NCBI RefSeq assembly: GCF_020966635.1
Contig: NZ_JAJKFQ010000005.1
Location: forward strand, 124,001-188,000
Length of the DNA stretch: 64,000 nt
DNA from: Stieleria sp. JC731
Lineage (GTDB): Bacteria > Planctomycetota > Planctomycetia > Pirellulales > Pirellulaceae
Direction of reading: 5' to 3'
Both the position numbers and the translations under genes were made by a program. The notes under the pieces were generated by a model. It saw only the letters and a program-made list of their open reading frames with translations. It did not search any database and was not told the DNA's origin. The number at the start of each line of letters is the position of its first letter. Position 1 is the stretch's first letter. Below, piece after piece: positions 1 through 8,543 of this stretch.

Positions 1-1931
1 CGTCCCAGTGGGATCGGATGGTGCAATCCGCTCGCCAAGTTAAAGAGACGATGCTGGGTGAGAACCGTCCAGAAAGCTATACGCTGAATGTCGCCGCTGA
101 GGGCGCAAAGCTACTCGCCGGTGCCATTCAAGTCGAGCTTGGCCGAGACGAAGTCGACACAGTATTGTTGGATGGGTTTTTCCCAAAGGCAGAGCTTTCC
201 GAGCGACCGATTGCAGGCCAAAGCGGATTCCAGGAATTTGGTTTGCCTTATGCTGCCGACGCGGGGATCACGAGACATTTGGCGGAATTCTTGTCAGAGC
301 ATCGTCGAAGTGGTTTGGACGATGCGGATCGTGATTCGGCAGACCGGCCCGATCTGATTTTGTTCAATGGTGGCGTGATGACCGCGCCGGCAATCCAAGA
401 ACGCATCGTCGGGTTGATTCAGGACTGGTTTGCCGAGCCTGAAGAATCATGGCAACCGACCGTTTTGGCATCACCTCGACTGGATCTGGCCGTCGCCCAT
501 GGGGCAGCTTACTACGCGATGGTGCGTCGTGGCGAAGGTGTTCGGATCGCCGCGAACCTGGGGCGTTCTTACTACATGCAGGTCAGCGGCGAGCCGCCAC
601 AGGCACTGTGTTTAATTCCAGGAAACGCTGAAGCCGGTCAGCAGTTCCGTGCCGATGAGTACCCGTTGCGATTGCAGATCGGGCAGCCAGTTCAGTTTCC
701 TCTTTGGGTCAGCAGCACACGTCTGGCTGATCGAGCAGGGCAGCTGGTTCCGATCGACAGTAGCGAGTTGACTCCGTTGCCTCCAATCTGCACGGCACTC
801 GTTCGCGGAGGGAGCCGAGACGATTCGCTGTTGGAAGTTTTTATCGAGTCTGAACTAAGCGAAATCGGAACCGTTGGCATGTACTGCGTCGAGAGACGCG
901 ATGATTCAAAGAACAAACGCTGGAAGCTTGAGTTCGACATTCGCAGCACCTTAGAAACAGATCGGCAAAGCCATGGTGGTGAAGGCGAAGTTGCCGGTGT
1001 GGTCGACCTGGAGACGGTGCAGGCTTGCGCCGATGCGATTGAAGCGACCTTTGGTAGCGACCCCAATATCAAGCCCAGGGAAATCATCAAAGAACTGGAG
1101 TCGATCGTCGGAAGCGGTCGCGATCAATGGCCGCCGACTCTGATTCGCGAACTCTGGCAGTTCTTGCTAGATTTCGAAGCGGGACGTCGACAGTCTCCCG
1201 CCCACGAAGCTCGCTGGTTGAATATGAGTGGTTTTTGTTTGCGACCGGGCTATGGCGTCGCCGTTGATGATTGGCGCGTTCAGTCGACGTGGAAACAGTT
1301 GCACGGCAAGCTTGCGTTTCCGGCATCACAATCACGAACCGAATCGATGATTTTGTGGCGTCGTATTGCCGGAGGATTGACCGCAGGCCAGCAAGAACAA
1401 CTGGCCGCCCCGATGATCGCAAATCTGCGCAGCAAGACGCGACGAATTGAGCCGCACGAAGCCAATGAGTTCTGGCGTTTGGTGGCTTCACTCGAGAGAT
1501 TGAAAGTTGCCGAAAAGGTCGAACTTGGTGAGTTGGCGTTGGTCGAAATTGTCAAGAAAAAGAACGAACGTTTGCGTTCGGGGCTTCTTTGGGCCATCGG
1601 AAGACTCGGTTCGAGGCAACCAGCGTATGGACCTTTGAATTCGACCGTGCCTGTTTCGAAAGCAGAGTCGTGGATCAAGCGATTGATCGAAATCGACCTG
1701 AACGAATCCGAGTTGCCGCTCACACTGGCTCAGCTGGGCAGGGTCACCGGGGATCGATATCGAGACTTATCAGAAGATGTCCGCGGTGATGCTGCGAGGT
1801 ATCTCGAACGGCGTGATGCGGAATCACATTACGTCAAGTTACTCCGCGAAGGCGGGCAGCTCGATCGTGACGAACAGTCCGCCGTGTTTGGTGATACGTT
1901 GCCGTTGGGCATCCAGCTCGGGAAGAATTGA
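1..1931 (+). CDS. Hsp70-family (DnaK-like) protein, 5' end outside window
   Basis: This is the C-terminal part of an Hsp70-related protein. The reading frame is open from the first bases of the window, so the ATG at 18 is internal and the true start lies upstream. Hsp70 ATPase-lobe signatures are visible: LFNGGVM followed by an invariant-looking VAHGAAYYAMVRRGEGVRI stretch, matching the second nucleotide-binding subdomain. After about residue 190 the sequence departs from DnaK; there is no classical substrate-binding lid, but a long alpha-rich tail resembling the DUF3731 extension of bacterial Hsp70-like proteins. Such proteins are presumed ATP-dependent chaperones of unknown clients, and they often sit beside a second Hsp70 gene, which would be outside the window. 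The Hsp70 family is confident; the tail assignment is inferred. Confidence 0.85.
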   Translation, partial: SQWDRMVQSARQVKETMLGENRPESYTLNVAAEGAKLLAGAIQVELGRDEVDTVLLDGFFPKAELSERPIAGQSGFQEFGLPYAADAGITRHLAEFLSEHRRSGLDDADRDSADRPDLILFNGGVMTAPAIQERIVGLIQDWFAEPEESWQPTVLASPRLDLAVAHGAAYYAMVRRGEGVRIAANLGRSYYMQVSGEPPQALCLIPGNAEAGQQFRADEYPLRLQIGQPVQFPLWVSSTRLADRAGQLVPIDSSELTPLPPICTALVRGGSRDDSLLEVFIESELSEIGTVGMYCVERRDDSKNKRWKLEFDIRSTLETDRQSHGGEGEVAGVVDLETVQACADAIEATFGSDPNIKPREIIKELESIVGSGRDQWPPTLIRELWQFLLDFEAGRRQSPAHEARWLNMSGFCLRPGYGVAVDDWRVQSTWKQLHGKLAFPASQSRTESMILWRRIAGGLTAGQQEQLAAPMIANLRSKTRRIEPHEANEFWRLVASLERLKVAEKVELGELALVEIVKKKNERLRSGLLWAIGRLGSRQPAYGPLNSTVPVSKAESWIKRLIEIDLNESELPLTLAQLGRVTGDRYRDLSEDVRGDAARYLERRDAESHYVKLLREGGQLDRDEQSAVFGDTLPLGIQLGKN

Positions 1932-1965
1932 AGCAATCGCGAAAGCGAATCAAGTCGTGATACCC

Positions 1966-2440
1966 TGAGCCGCGATCGCGCTAGCGACGGTTGCGTGAGT
2001 CTGGTTAGTCGCGTTGACAAGAAAACCGCGGCTAACGCCAAAGCGGCTAATGTGTTGAAACCCTGAGCCGCAATCGCGCTAGCGACGGTTGCGTGAGATT
2101 TTAGCATCGATGGCGGGCAGAGCCCGCGAGACATCGCATGCGAGGCGGGAGCCTCGCACGAGTTGGTTTACTCAAACTGAGCCGTGATCGCGCTAGCGAC
2201 GGTTGCGTGAGATTTTAGCATCGATGGCGGGCAGAGCCCGCGAGACATCGCATGCGAGGCGGGAGCCTCGCACGAGTTGGTTTACTCAAACTGAGCCGTG
2301 ATCGCGCTAGCGACGGTTAATTGATCTTTTAGCATCGACGGCGGGCAGAGCCCGCGAGACATCGCATGCGAGGCGGGAGCCTCGCACGAGTTGGTTTGCT
2401 CAAACTGAGCCGCGATCGCGCTAGCGACGGTTGTTTGACC
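1966..2440. repeat. 114-bp tandem palindromic repeat array
   Basis: Three near-identical 114-bp units start at 2064, 2178 and 2292. A partial fourth copy begins at 2406 and a divergent 98-bp leading unit at 1966. Every unit opens with a TGAGCCG(C/T)(G/A)ATCGCGCTAGCGACGG core. Full units also carry two perfect hairpins; in the first copy these are GCGGGC-AGA-GCCCGC (2113-2127) and TGCGAGGC-GGGA-GCCTCGCA (2139-2158). The array fills the gap between two convergent genes, so it may act as a bidirectional transcription stop or mRNA 3' stabiliser. The leading unit contains AACCGCGGCTAACGCCA (2024-2040), seen again with one change near 63354. No protein is credible here. Confidence 0.9.
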
Positions 2441-2486
2441 CTTTCAGGCGCTGATGCCCGCCTGAATCTCTGCTGTACGCTCGCGA

Positions 2487-4346
2487 CTACTGACGCGAGA
2501 CCGTGATCTGCTGATCGACCTTTGGTGCATCGATCTGTTGCCGATAACCGTCGGCCCACAAGATGGACACCGAATCGATCGTCTTGGACGTTCCAAGACC
2601 AAAGGTCAGCGGCAGTTCCACTTGCGAGAGATAGCTTCGCGTTGGCATGACCTGCTGACGCAAAACTTTGTCACCAACGGTCACTTCAACCCAGGAACCA
2701 ATCGCATCGCGGTTGCAGTTCTTTCCGTCGCCGACAAGTTTAATACGCAGCCAATGGTGCCCAAGGTCTTGATCGTTGCGTAACAGTCGTGGTTTGCGTC
2801 CACTTGATGTCACGACAACATCCAGGTCACCGTCGTTGTCGATGTCGGCAAAGGACGTACCACGACCGACCATCGGTTTCAGAAGGTCATCGCCTATTGA
2901 TTCCTGCCCAACAGGAACAAACTCGGTATCGTATTTTGGACCTGCGTTCCAAAACAGCTGTGGTGGCTGTTCATAGTGTTGGCTGGGCTGAACACGATTG
3001 ATGTCTTCTTCCAGGTGACCGTTGGCACAGAACAGGTCAGACCTGCCATCCAAGTCGTAGTCAAAATAGAACAAGCCGAACGTTAGCAGCAGTCTGGTCG
3101 TCGGGCCTAGACCCGTACTGACGGCCTCATCATAAAACTGCATACTGCCAGTCTTCGCGACGTACAGTGCGGTCATCTCGTTGGAAAAGTTGCCAATCGC
3201 AACCGCCAAGGCCTTGGGGCCACGAAATGATGCGATATCAATTCCCATCGCACCGCGAGCGTTTCCGCTTGAATCGAAAGCGATGCCGCTAAGTGCACCC
3301 ACATCGGTAAAGTTTCCTTCGCCATCGTTTTGCAACAACAGGTTTTGGACCGTGTCATTTGCGATCACGATGTCCAGAGCTCCGTCCTGATTGAAATCGC
3401 AAAACGCTAGGCCGAGTGACTTCGAAAGGGGAACACCGGTAGCCGGATTTCGAATCTGAATGCCAGCGATTTCAGACACGTCCGTGAACTTTCCTTCGCC
3501 ATCGTTTCGGTAAAGGTATGGGAACGTGCCTTGGAAGTTCTGCGGTCGGCCGTAGGCGCGACCACCACCGATCAGTTGAAAGTTCTGCGACTGGTCATAC
3601 TCGCGACTCCATTCGACATAGTTACAGACGAACAGATCTAAGTCGCCATCGTTGTCATAGTCAAACCACCCTGCACTACTGCTCCAACGATTTTCGTCCC
3701 CAGCCACACCTGCGGATTCGGTGATGTCTTCAAAGGATCCGTCGCCGAGATTTCGATAGAGGTGGTTTGCACCAACGCTGGTGATAAAGACATCGACCCA
3801 GGAGTCATTGTCAAAATCACCGACCGCGACGCCCATTGCGTAGTCGTTTAAGTTCAGACCTGAGTCGGCTGATACATTCACATAGGTGTCACCATCATTG
3901 CGATACAGCACCGAGGTCGATTGCCGATCACTTGGCGGATCCCAGGGCCAGTCGCGTGAATTGACAAACAGGATGTCTTGATCGCCATCGTTGTCAAAGT
4001 CAAACATCGCAACGCCGCCACCCATGGTTTCGGGAAGCAGCTTCGCACCGATCGCGCCATTGTTGTGAACGAAATCGATCCCGCTGGTTTCGGTAATATC
4101 CGTAAACGGCGTGTGTGGCACTTGAACTTGTGGCAGTTCACGAGTTTTGACGCCAGCCAATTCGGTTTCTTTGACCGGAGGCGCGGGTGGCCGACGGCGG
4201 AAGACGAATAACAGAGTCAGCCCGACGAGGGCGACCAAAGCGATGACCGCGAATGAAATGCGAAAGGCTTTGCCGATCACTGCATCGTCGCGCGCTTCTT
4301 CATCGTTTGATGAATGTAACGGTTCGACTTGATTTTCAGTTGACAT
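2487..4346 (-). CDS. CRTAC1-like FG-GAP/ASPIC-UnbV repeat protein, membrane anchored
   Basis: The protein has 619 residues. The start at 4346 is chosen because a strong AGAGGAGG ribosome-binding site (about 4349-4356) lies just upstream; a longer frame to 4415 adds only a Lys/Arg-rich shadow. A single membrane anchor lies near residues 27-48. The large exported part has repeated Ca2+-binding-like blades (DFDNDGDQD, DFDNDSW, DYDNDGDLD, DIDNDGDLD), as in integrin-alpha FG-GAP propellers. The C-terminal 70 residues form an ASPIC/UnbV domain. The family is very common in planctomycetes, but its biochemical role is not established. The start overlaps the end of the multihaem cytochrome gene by 11 bases, so the two are probably co-translated and may form one envelope complex. 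Confidence 0.88.
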   Translation of the reverse strand: MSTENQVEPLHSSNDEEARDDAVIGKAFRISFAVIALVALVGLTLLFVFRRRPPAPPVKETELAGVKTRELPQVQVPHTPFTDITETSGIDFVHNNGAIGAKLLPETMGGGVAMFDFDNDGDQDILFVNSRDWPWDPPSDRQSTSVLYRNDGDTYVNVSADSGLNLNDYAMGVAVGDFDNDSWVDVFITSVGANHLYRNLGDGSFEDITESAGVAGDENRWSSSAGWFDYDNDGDLDLFVCNYVEWSREYDQSQNFQLIGGGRAYGRPQNFQGTFPYLYRNDGEGKFTDVSEIAGIQIRNPATGVPLSKSLGLAFCDFNQDGALDIVIANDTVQNLLLQNDGEGNFTDVGALSGIAFDSSGNARGAMGIDIASFRGPKALAVAIGNFSNEMTALYVAKTGSMQFYDEAVSTGLGPTTRLLLTFGLFYFDYDLDGRSDLFCANGHLEEDINRVQPSQHYEQPPQLFWNAGPKYDTEFVPVGQESIGDDLLKPMVGRGTSFADIDNDGDLDVVVTSSGRKPRLLRNDQDLGHHWLRIKLVGDGKNCNRDAIGSWVEVTVGDKVLRQQVMPTRSYLSQVELPLTFGLGTSKTIDSVSILWADGYRQQIDAPKVDQQITVSRQ

Positions 4347-7227
4347 CGGATGCCTCCTCTTTCGCTTCGGTTTGGGTCGCTTTCGCTTCATCAGTCTCCT
4401 TCGACGATTCTTCACGCTGTAGTGAGTAGATCACGACAGCTTCGGCAGCATGGTTTGCAGCCGGATACTTTTGACGTGCCAAGCGTACCGCACGGCCTTT
4501 GGCATTGTCATCGGGCTTGTAGCGCAAATGTAGCTCGCGATGTTTTGCGGCATTCTCCGGTTCACCAAGCTTTTCGTAAAGCAGCTGCAAGTTGAAGTGA
4601 GCGGTGACATTTTCCGGATCGATTTCCAAGGTTTTGTTGAACCGAGTGATCGCCTCGCGGAAATAGCCTTCGCTTTCGTCTTCCCGATCCTGTCTAGCTC
4701 GGGCATTGCCCAAATCAAACAAGGTACGACCGAGCAGGTTGATGACTTCGATATCCAAGCTGAAGTCAAAGCCTCTCGCTTGCATCTCTTCGGTGCTGTC
4801 TTCGAGCACACTTTTGAGGTTGCGTTCGGCTTCGACTAGGTAGCCCTGTTGTGCGTTGATCGCACCGGAAAGCCAAGCGTATGTCCAACGCGGGAAGCCC
4901 TCCGTCTCATTGAACTCGTCCGCCCGTTTCAATGCTTCGACCGCATCGTCGAGTCGGCCTTCGGTATTGAATACCCGAACGAGGTTGAGTGGCCCGTCGT
5001 AGCGACCGAGCTTTTCAACTTCCAAGAAAGCTTCTTCGGCCTGGCGGAGTTCGGCTTTGCCTTTGAGCAGGGCACCGATTCCATAATCATTCCATCGCTG
5101 CCAAGTTGGGATATCACGATCCGGATTGCTGACATCGGCAGATACGCCTTGCACTGGGAACGTCACCGTGTCGGTCGCAAGCGTCGTGATAGGCAGTTCA
5201 TTGACATAGTCTTTGCCGGCTTCGTGACCGCGAATCATCTGGCCCAGGCTTTCGTTTTTCTTGGCAACGTAATCCATGTATCGCTGATCAAACTTTCGAT
5301 ACTTCAAAGCCAACTCAACGGTCACCGGGGCGTCGACGTCTTCTGGGATGGTGATCCCGTAGTGAACCGACTGTCCGGCGCCTGGAGGAATTTGGTGGTT
5401 GTAAAGCGGCGTGAAAATATCTTGGGCATTTCGACGATCGATTCGATTGCCGTCTTTGTCCAACATGAAAACGTTCACGAAATGCGACCATGGATCGACT
5501 TCATTTCCACGTTCTTCGTCCATCGCACCGCTGCGACCGATCACGCGATCACCGCTGGTGACTTTGACCTCCAGCCAAACTTCGTTGGAATCGACGGTGC
5601 CTTGGGTAAACAGGTGGCCGAGTTTCAGTGTTCGAATCACCGTTTCCAAAAGATACTTGTTACCAGGCACCAATTCGGGAACCGTTGGACGCAAAGGAGC
5701 GGTCAGCTTTCCATCGATCTCGCCATTCTCGCGAATGCCAAAAATGTCGACACGCATGGTGTCTTTCAAGAAATCTTGATGGGCTTTGATGATCTCGCCA
5801 CGATCACGCAACCAAGCGATACCGGTATTGGCACTTGGGAACAAGTGATCGTGAACGCTAAGTTCCGTCGCATCACCAAACATCTGTGCCCCGAAGTCGT
5901 CACTTTTAACCAGGGGCATATGACACTTGCTGCAATTATCGACGGCCTTTGGCGGGTAATAAAAACTGCGTGCACCGTGTCCGGATACGCCACTGAATAG
6001 ATAGGGATCGTAGTGGTTTTGGCCACGCAAGAATTCTTTGTAGCCGTTGAGCGCTTTGGGCAAGTGCACTTTGTGGCAGGTCGAGCAAAACTCAGCCGTC
6101 TTGTGGAATGGTTTTAGGAAAGTCTTCTTGTGGAAGGTTGGTTTGGCTTTCACCAGCTGATTGTTGACCCATTGCAAGACGGCGTTGTCGCTGCTGGCAA
6201 ACGGGTAGTGCAGTGGTTCTTCGATCGTATAGTCCGCATTTCCGCGAACGCTGTTCACGTTGGTGATCGCATGACAGACAGTACAAGTGATGCCTGCCTT
6301 CGCAGTCTTGTGTTGCAGCATGTCGAATTCGGGATCGTCGAACGCACCAGAAAAGAACGGCACGGGGTCGTGACAGCCGGCACACCACCGAGAAGCTTGA
6401 ACACTGCCGTCACGCTTCAACGAAACTTCGCGAGTCTCGCTGACGCTGGCTAGGTACGGCGGATTGTTGAACGAACTGAATCGGTGAACGCTATCGCTCC
6501 AATCTTTGTGGATGTCGGCATGGCACTTCAAGCAGTACTCGTCATTCATCAAGGCGTCCGCGGGAATGAAATCGCCCGTTGATGTCCGCGCCAATGAAGG
6601 CTCGAAATACTTCACACCTGATTCAGGACCGATCGAATTCCATTGCCTTGGGTCCTGCATCTGCATGATGACCAGCAAAGCGATCGCCGCTCCCGCTACG
6701 CCAGCAAACCGAAAGCCGAGTTTCCACTTGATCCGTGGACCAGCCAAGCGGTGCAGCCAGTAGAGCCAAACAAGCAATAGTGGCGACGCGACATGCATCC
6801 AATAAACGGTCTGACGCGCCAACGGTTGCCGCAAGTCGAAACCGGCGATTCGCACGAGTAGGATTCCCGTGACTAACAGCATCAAGCTGATCGCAAATAA
6901 GGCGTAGCCGATTCGTACCGCACGTCGGTTGCGGCGATCTTTGGAGTTCCACATGTGAACGAGTCCAAAGATCACGACCGGCAGGATCAGCACGACTCCC
7001 AGGACCAAATGGACCAGGAACATGTATTGGTAGTAAAAGTCCTGATATGTCTCTTGCGAGAACCACTCAAGGAACGTGATCAGTCCCAAGTAGCCAGAGT
7101 TTGCAAATAGCAACGCGAAGAGAATGAAGATGAAATACAGAAGCTTGCGAAGCTTCGGTCCGACAGCGCGGACATATTTTTTTTGTGGCGCCGGTTTGGC
7201 AGCACTACCAGCAGTAGCGTTTGACAT
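4336..7227 (-). CDS. Membrane multihaem cytochrome c with TPR tail
   Basis: The protein has 963 residues from the ATG at 7227; the frame stays open further upstream but without the membrane-protein character. Three parts are visible. About five hydrophobic segments lie between residues 28 and 190, with His residues in cytochrome-b-like positions. An exported domain carries five haem c CxxCH motifs (CLKCH ~232, CAGCH ~282, CTVCH ~315, CSTCH ~381, CSKCH ~432), resembling cytochrome c554/NrfA-type multihaem proteins. The C-terminal third is alpha-helical with TPR-like repeats and a charged Glu/Lys tail. The likely role is electron transfer between the quinone pool and a periplasmic partner. Substrate and partner are unknown. 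It overlaps the downstream ASPIC/UnbV gene, which suggests a joint complex. Confidence 0.85.
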   Translation of the reverse strand: MSNATAGSAAKPAPQKKYVRAVGPKLRKLLYFIFILFALLFANSGYLGLITFLEWFSQETYQDFYYQYMFLVHLVLGVVLILPVVIFGLVHMWNSKDRRNRRAVRIGYALFAISLMLLVTGILLVRIAGFDLRQPLARQTVYWMHVASPLLLVWLYWLHRLAGPRIKWKLGFRFAGVAGAAIALLVIMQMQDPRQWNSIGPESGVKYFEPSLARTSTGDFIPADALMNDEYCLKCHADIHKDWSDSVHRFSSFNNPPYLASVSETREVSLKRDGSVQASRWCAGCHDPVPFFSGAFDDPEFDMLQHKTAKAGITCTVCHAITNVNSVRGNADYTIEEPLHYPFASSDNAVLQWVNNQLVKAKPTFHKKTFLKPFHKTAEFCSTCHKVHLPKALNGYKEFLRGQNHYDPYLFSGVSGHGARSFYYPPKAVDNCSKCHMPLVKSDDFGAQMFGDATELSVHDHLFPSANTGIAWLRDRGEIIKAHQDFLKDTMRVDIFGIRENGEIDGKLTAPLRPTVPELVPGNKYLLETVIRTLKLGHLFTQGTVDSNEVWLEVKVTSGDRVIGRSGAMDEERGNEVDPWSHFVNVFMLDKDGNRIDRRNAQDIFTPLYNHQIPPGAGQSVHYGITIPEDVDAPVTVELALKYRKFDQRYMDYVAKKNESLGQMIRGHEAGKDYVNELPITTLATDTVTFPVQGVSADVSNPDRDIPTWQRWNDYGIGALLKGKAELRQAEEAFLEVEKLGRYDGPLNLVRVFNTEGRLDDAVEALKRADEFNETEGFPRWTYAWLSGAINAQQGYLVEAERNLKSVLEDSTEEMQARGFDFSLDIEVINLLGRTLFDLGNARARQDREDESEGYFREAITRFNKTLEIDPENVTAHFNLQLLYEKLGEPENAAKHRELHLRYKPDDNAKGRAVRLARQKYPAANHAAEAVVIYSLQREESSKETDEAKATQTEAKEEASDVN

Positions 7228-7657
7228 CGAGAAAGGATTCCTAGCAGAGCAGACAGGTGCGGTTGCAATTCCATCCGATTTTCGGATGGGCGACGAACAT
7301 CTTTGATCAACTGCGAATCCACGGCGGACGCTAGTATTTTGCATCGTGGATGGCTATCTGGACCGATGGTTCACACGCTGCAATCGCGGAGAAATCCCAT
7401 CGACCGATTCGGTGCGATGTTGACGCCGCGGCAAGACCATCGATTCGATGTATTGCGACAGCAAACGAGAGCGTTTAGACCGGAGGTGATCGATCAGCAG
7501 ACATGCGAATGGCGATTTTACGATACCAAACGAATGCCCTGCTGAAGCAGTCCTTGCACGCGAAGATGACGGCAGGGCGATCACACCTAGACCGGACCAA
7601 GCTCACAACCAACTGCGAACCGGTACCAGAAAAGCTGTTCCGAAGTGGATTCGGAAA
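7228..7657. other. Intergenic leader upstream of the cytochrome gene
   Basis: These 430 bases separate the cytochrome start from the end of the next minus-strand gene. I see no convincing gene; short frames here lack ribosome-binding sites and domain character. The only clear structure is the dyad at 7271-7289, listed separately. Confidence 0.6.
7271..7289. promoter_or_regulatory. Perfect 8-bp dyad 44 bp upstream of the cytochrome start
   Basis: CCATCCGA-TTT-TCGGATGG is a perfect inverted repeat with a 3-base loop. It lies 44 bases before the cytochrome start codon. It could be an operator or a 5' leader hairpin. There is no T-run, so it is not a standard intrinsic terminator. Function is inferred from position only. 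Confidence 0.4.
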
Positions 7658-8065
7658 CTAGGAACGCGGTGGTCGATCGATGCGCGACAAGACGAGCGTG
7701 TAGTCAAGCTCGGGATGATCTTCGATCGTATAGGACAACCGAACATCGTCAACGCGATGCTGAGAAACAAACCCGACAAGCGTTTGGCTGTCGGGGGCGA
7801 CCTTAGGCTGTGCAAAGGTCACTGGTGCCACAGGTAGCGGGGCGCTTTGGCAGTTCGGACCGTTGCAGGGTTTCGATGGAATCGAACCTGCGGGGAACGA
7901 CTGGTCATCAAATCCCACGGGACGAACACTATCGATCGAAAGTGGGCTAGCTGGATTGCTTCCGGGATGTTCCAACCAATCACCACAACTGGCCTGTGCC
8001 GACTGCGTCTGAAACGCAACCGCCAAAAGGCAAGTGATCGAGATGAAAAGTGATGTGCGGAACAT
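7658..8065 (-). CDS. Small secreted protein with SCGDWL motif, function unknown
   Basis: The protein has 135 residues from the ATG at 8065. This start places a clean signal peptide at the N-terminus (Arg at 3, hydrophobic core, predicted cleavage after AQA at about residue 25). The mature protein begins SCGDWLEHPG, a motif I associate with small uncharacterised exported planctomycete proteins. Four Cys residues in or near the mature N-terminal half (SCGDW, KPCNGPNC) could form disulfides. The rest is Pro/Ser-rich and low in hydrophobicity, with no enzyme motif. It is flanked by long non-coding stretches and looks monocistronic. I do not know its function. Confidence 0.6.
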   Translation of the reverse strand: MFRTSLFISITCLLAVAFQTQSAQASCGDWLEHPGSNPASPLSIDSVRPVGFDDQSFPAGSIPSKPCNGPNCQSAPLPVAPVTFAQPKVAPDSQTLVGFVSQHRVDDVRLSYTIEDHPELDYTLVLSRIDRPPRS

Positions 8066-8543
8066 GAAAGCCGGAGATGAGATCGATAGGCCCGGAGAGG
8101 TCAAATGCGATTCCGATGCGTAAATCGCCGACTAATATGCCGCGCCAGTCACATCGAAAATCGCTTCAAACGCCCAGTACTGAACGGAATTCCCAACAGG
8201 GTTCCCATCCATACTGACGTTTTAGACGACGCCTAGTGTTTCAGATTAGGGTGGTCGCGACAATCTGTCAATTAAAAGGTCCGCGGATTCATCAATGTAA
8301 ACGCATCACTTACCGGTCAATCGCGTTCCTGCAAGCACGTGGAAGTTGCAACAACGCCCGCCCTGGGGGAGGGTGATCTGGTGTTGGTGAAACGCTAGCT
8401 GATTGGCAGTATGCCATCAGCGATTGTGACGTGTTCGTTTCTAGGTTCGATCCGTCACAAAGTCATCTCCGCAGCGCAGTACCTGTGGAACTAACGCCCC
8501 CTTAAATTGGGGCGAAGGGTGACAATCGAAAATCGTCAAGCTG
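8066..8543. other. Intergenic region with two hairpins
   Basis: No credible gene is present. It is the upstream region of the small secreted-protein gene and the downstream region of the kinase gene. GCTGAT(T)GGC-AGTAT-GCCATCAGC (8398-8421) forms a 9-bp stem with one bulge. A GC-rich hairpin closer to the kinase stop is listed separately. Confidence 0.55.
8495..8514 (-). terminator. Candidate terminator hairpin after the sensor kinase gene
   Basis: CGCCCC-(8 nt)-GGGGCG lies 30 bases past the kinase stop codon on the minus strand. The stem is short and GC-rich but is not followed by a U-tract, so termination rather than mRNA processing is only inferred. Confidence 0.35.

Noticed and set aside
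1829-2559. Minus-strand frames of about 76-101 residues across the tandem repeat
   Set aside because: They are translations of the repeat itself, share repeat-derived phrases, and lack start signals.
4849-6000. A 383-residue open frame on the plus strand
   Set aside because: It is exactly antisense to the multihaem cytochrome gene, which has clear haem motifs; Phe/Ile-rich composition is typical of a shadow frame.
8440-8460. GGTTCGATCC resembling a tRNA T-loop
   Set aside because: No acceptor stem, anticodon arm or CCA context can be built around it.
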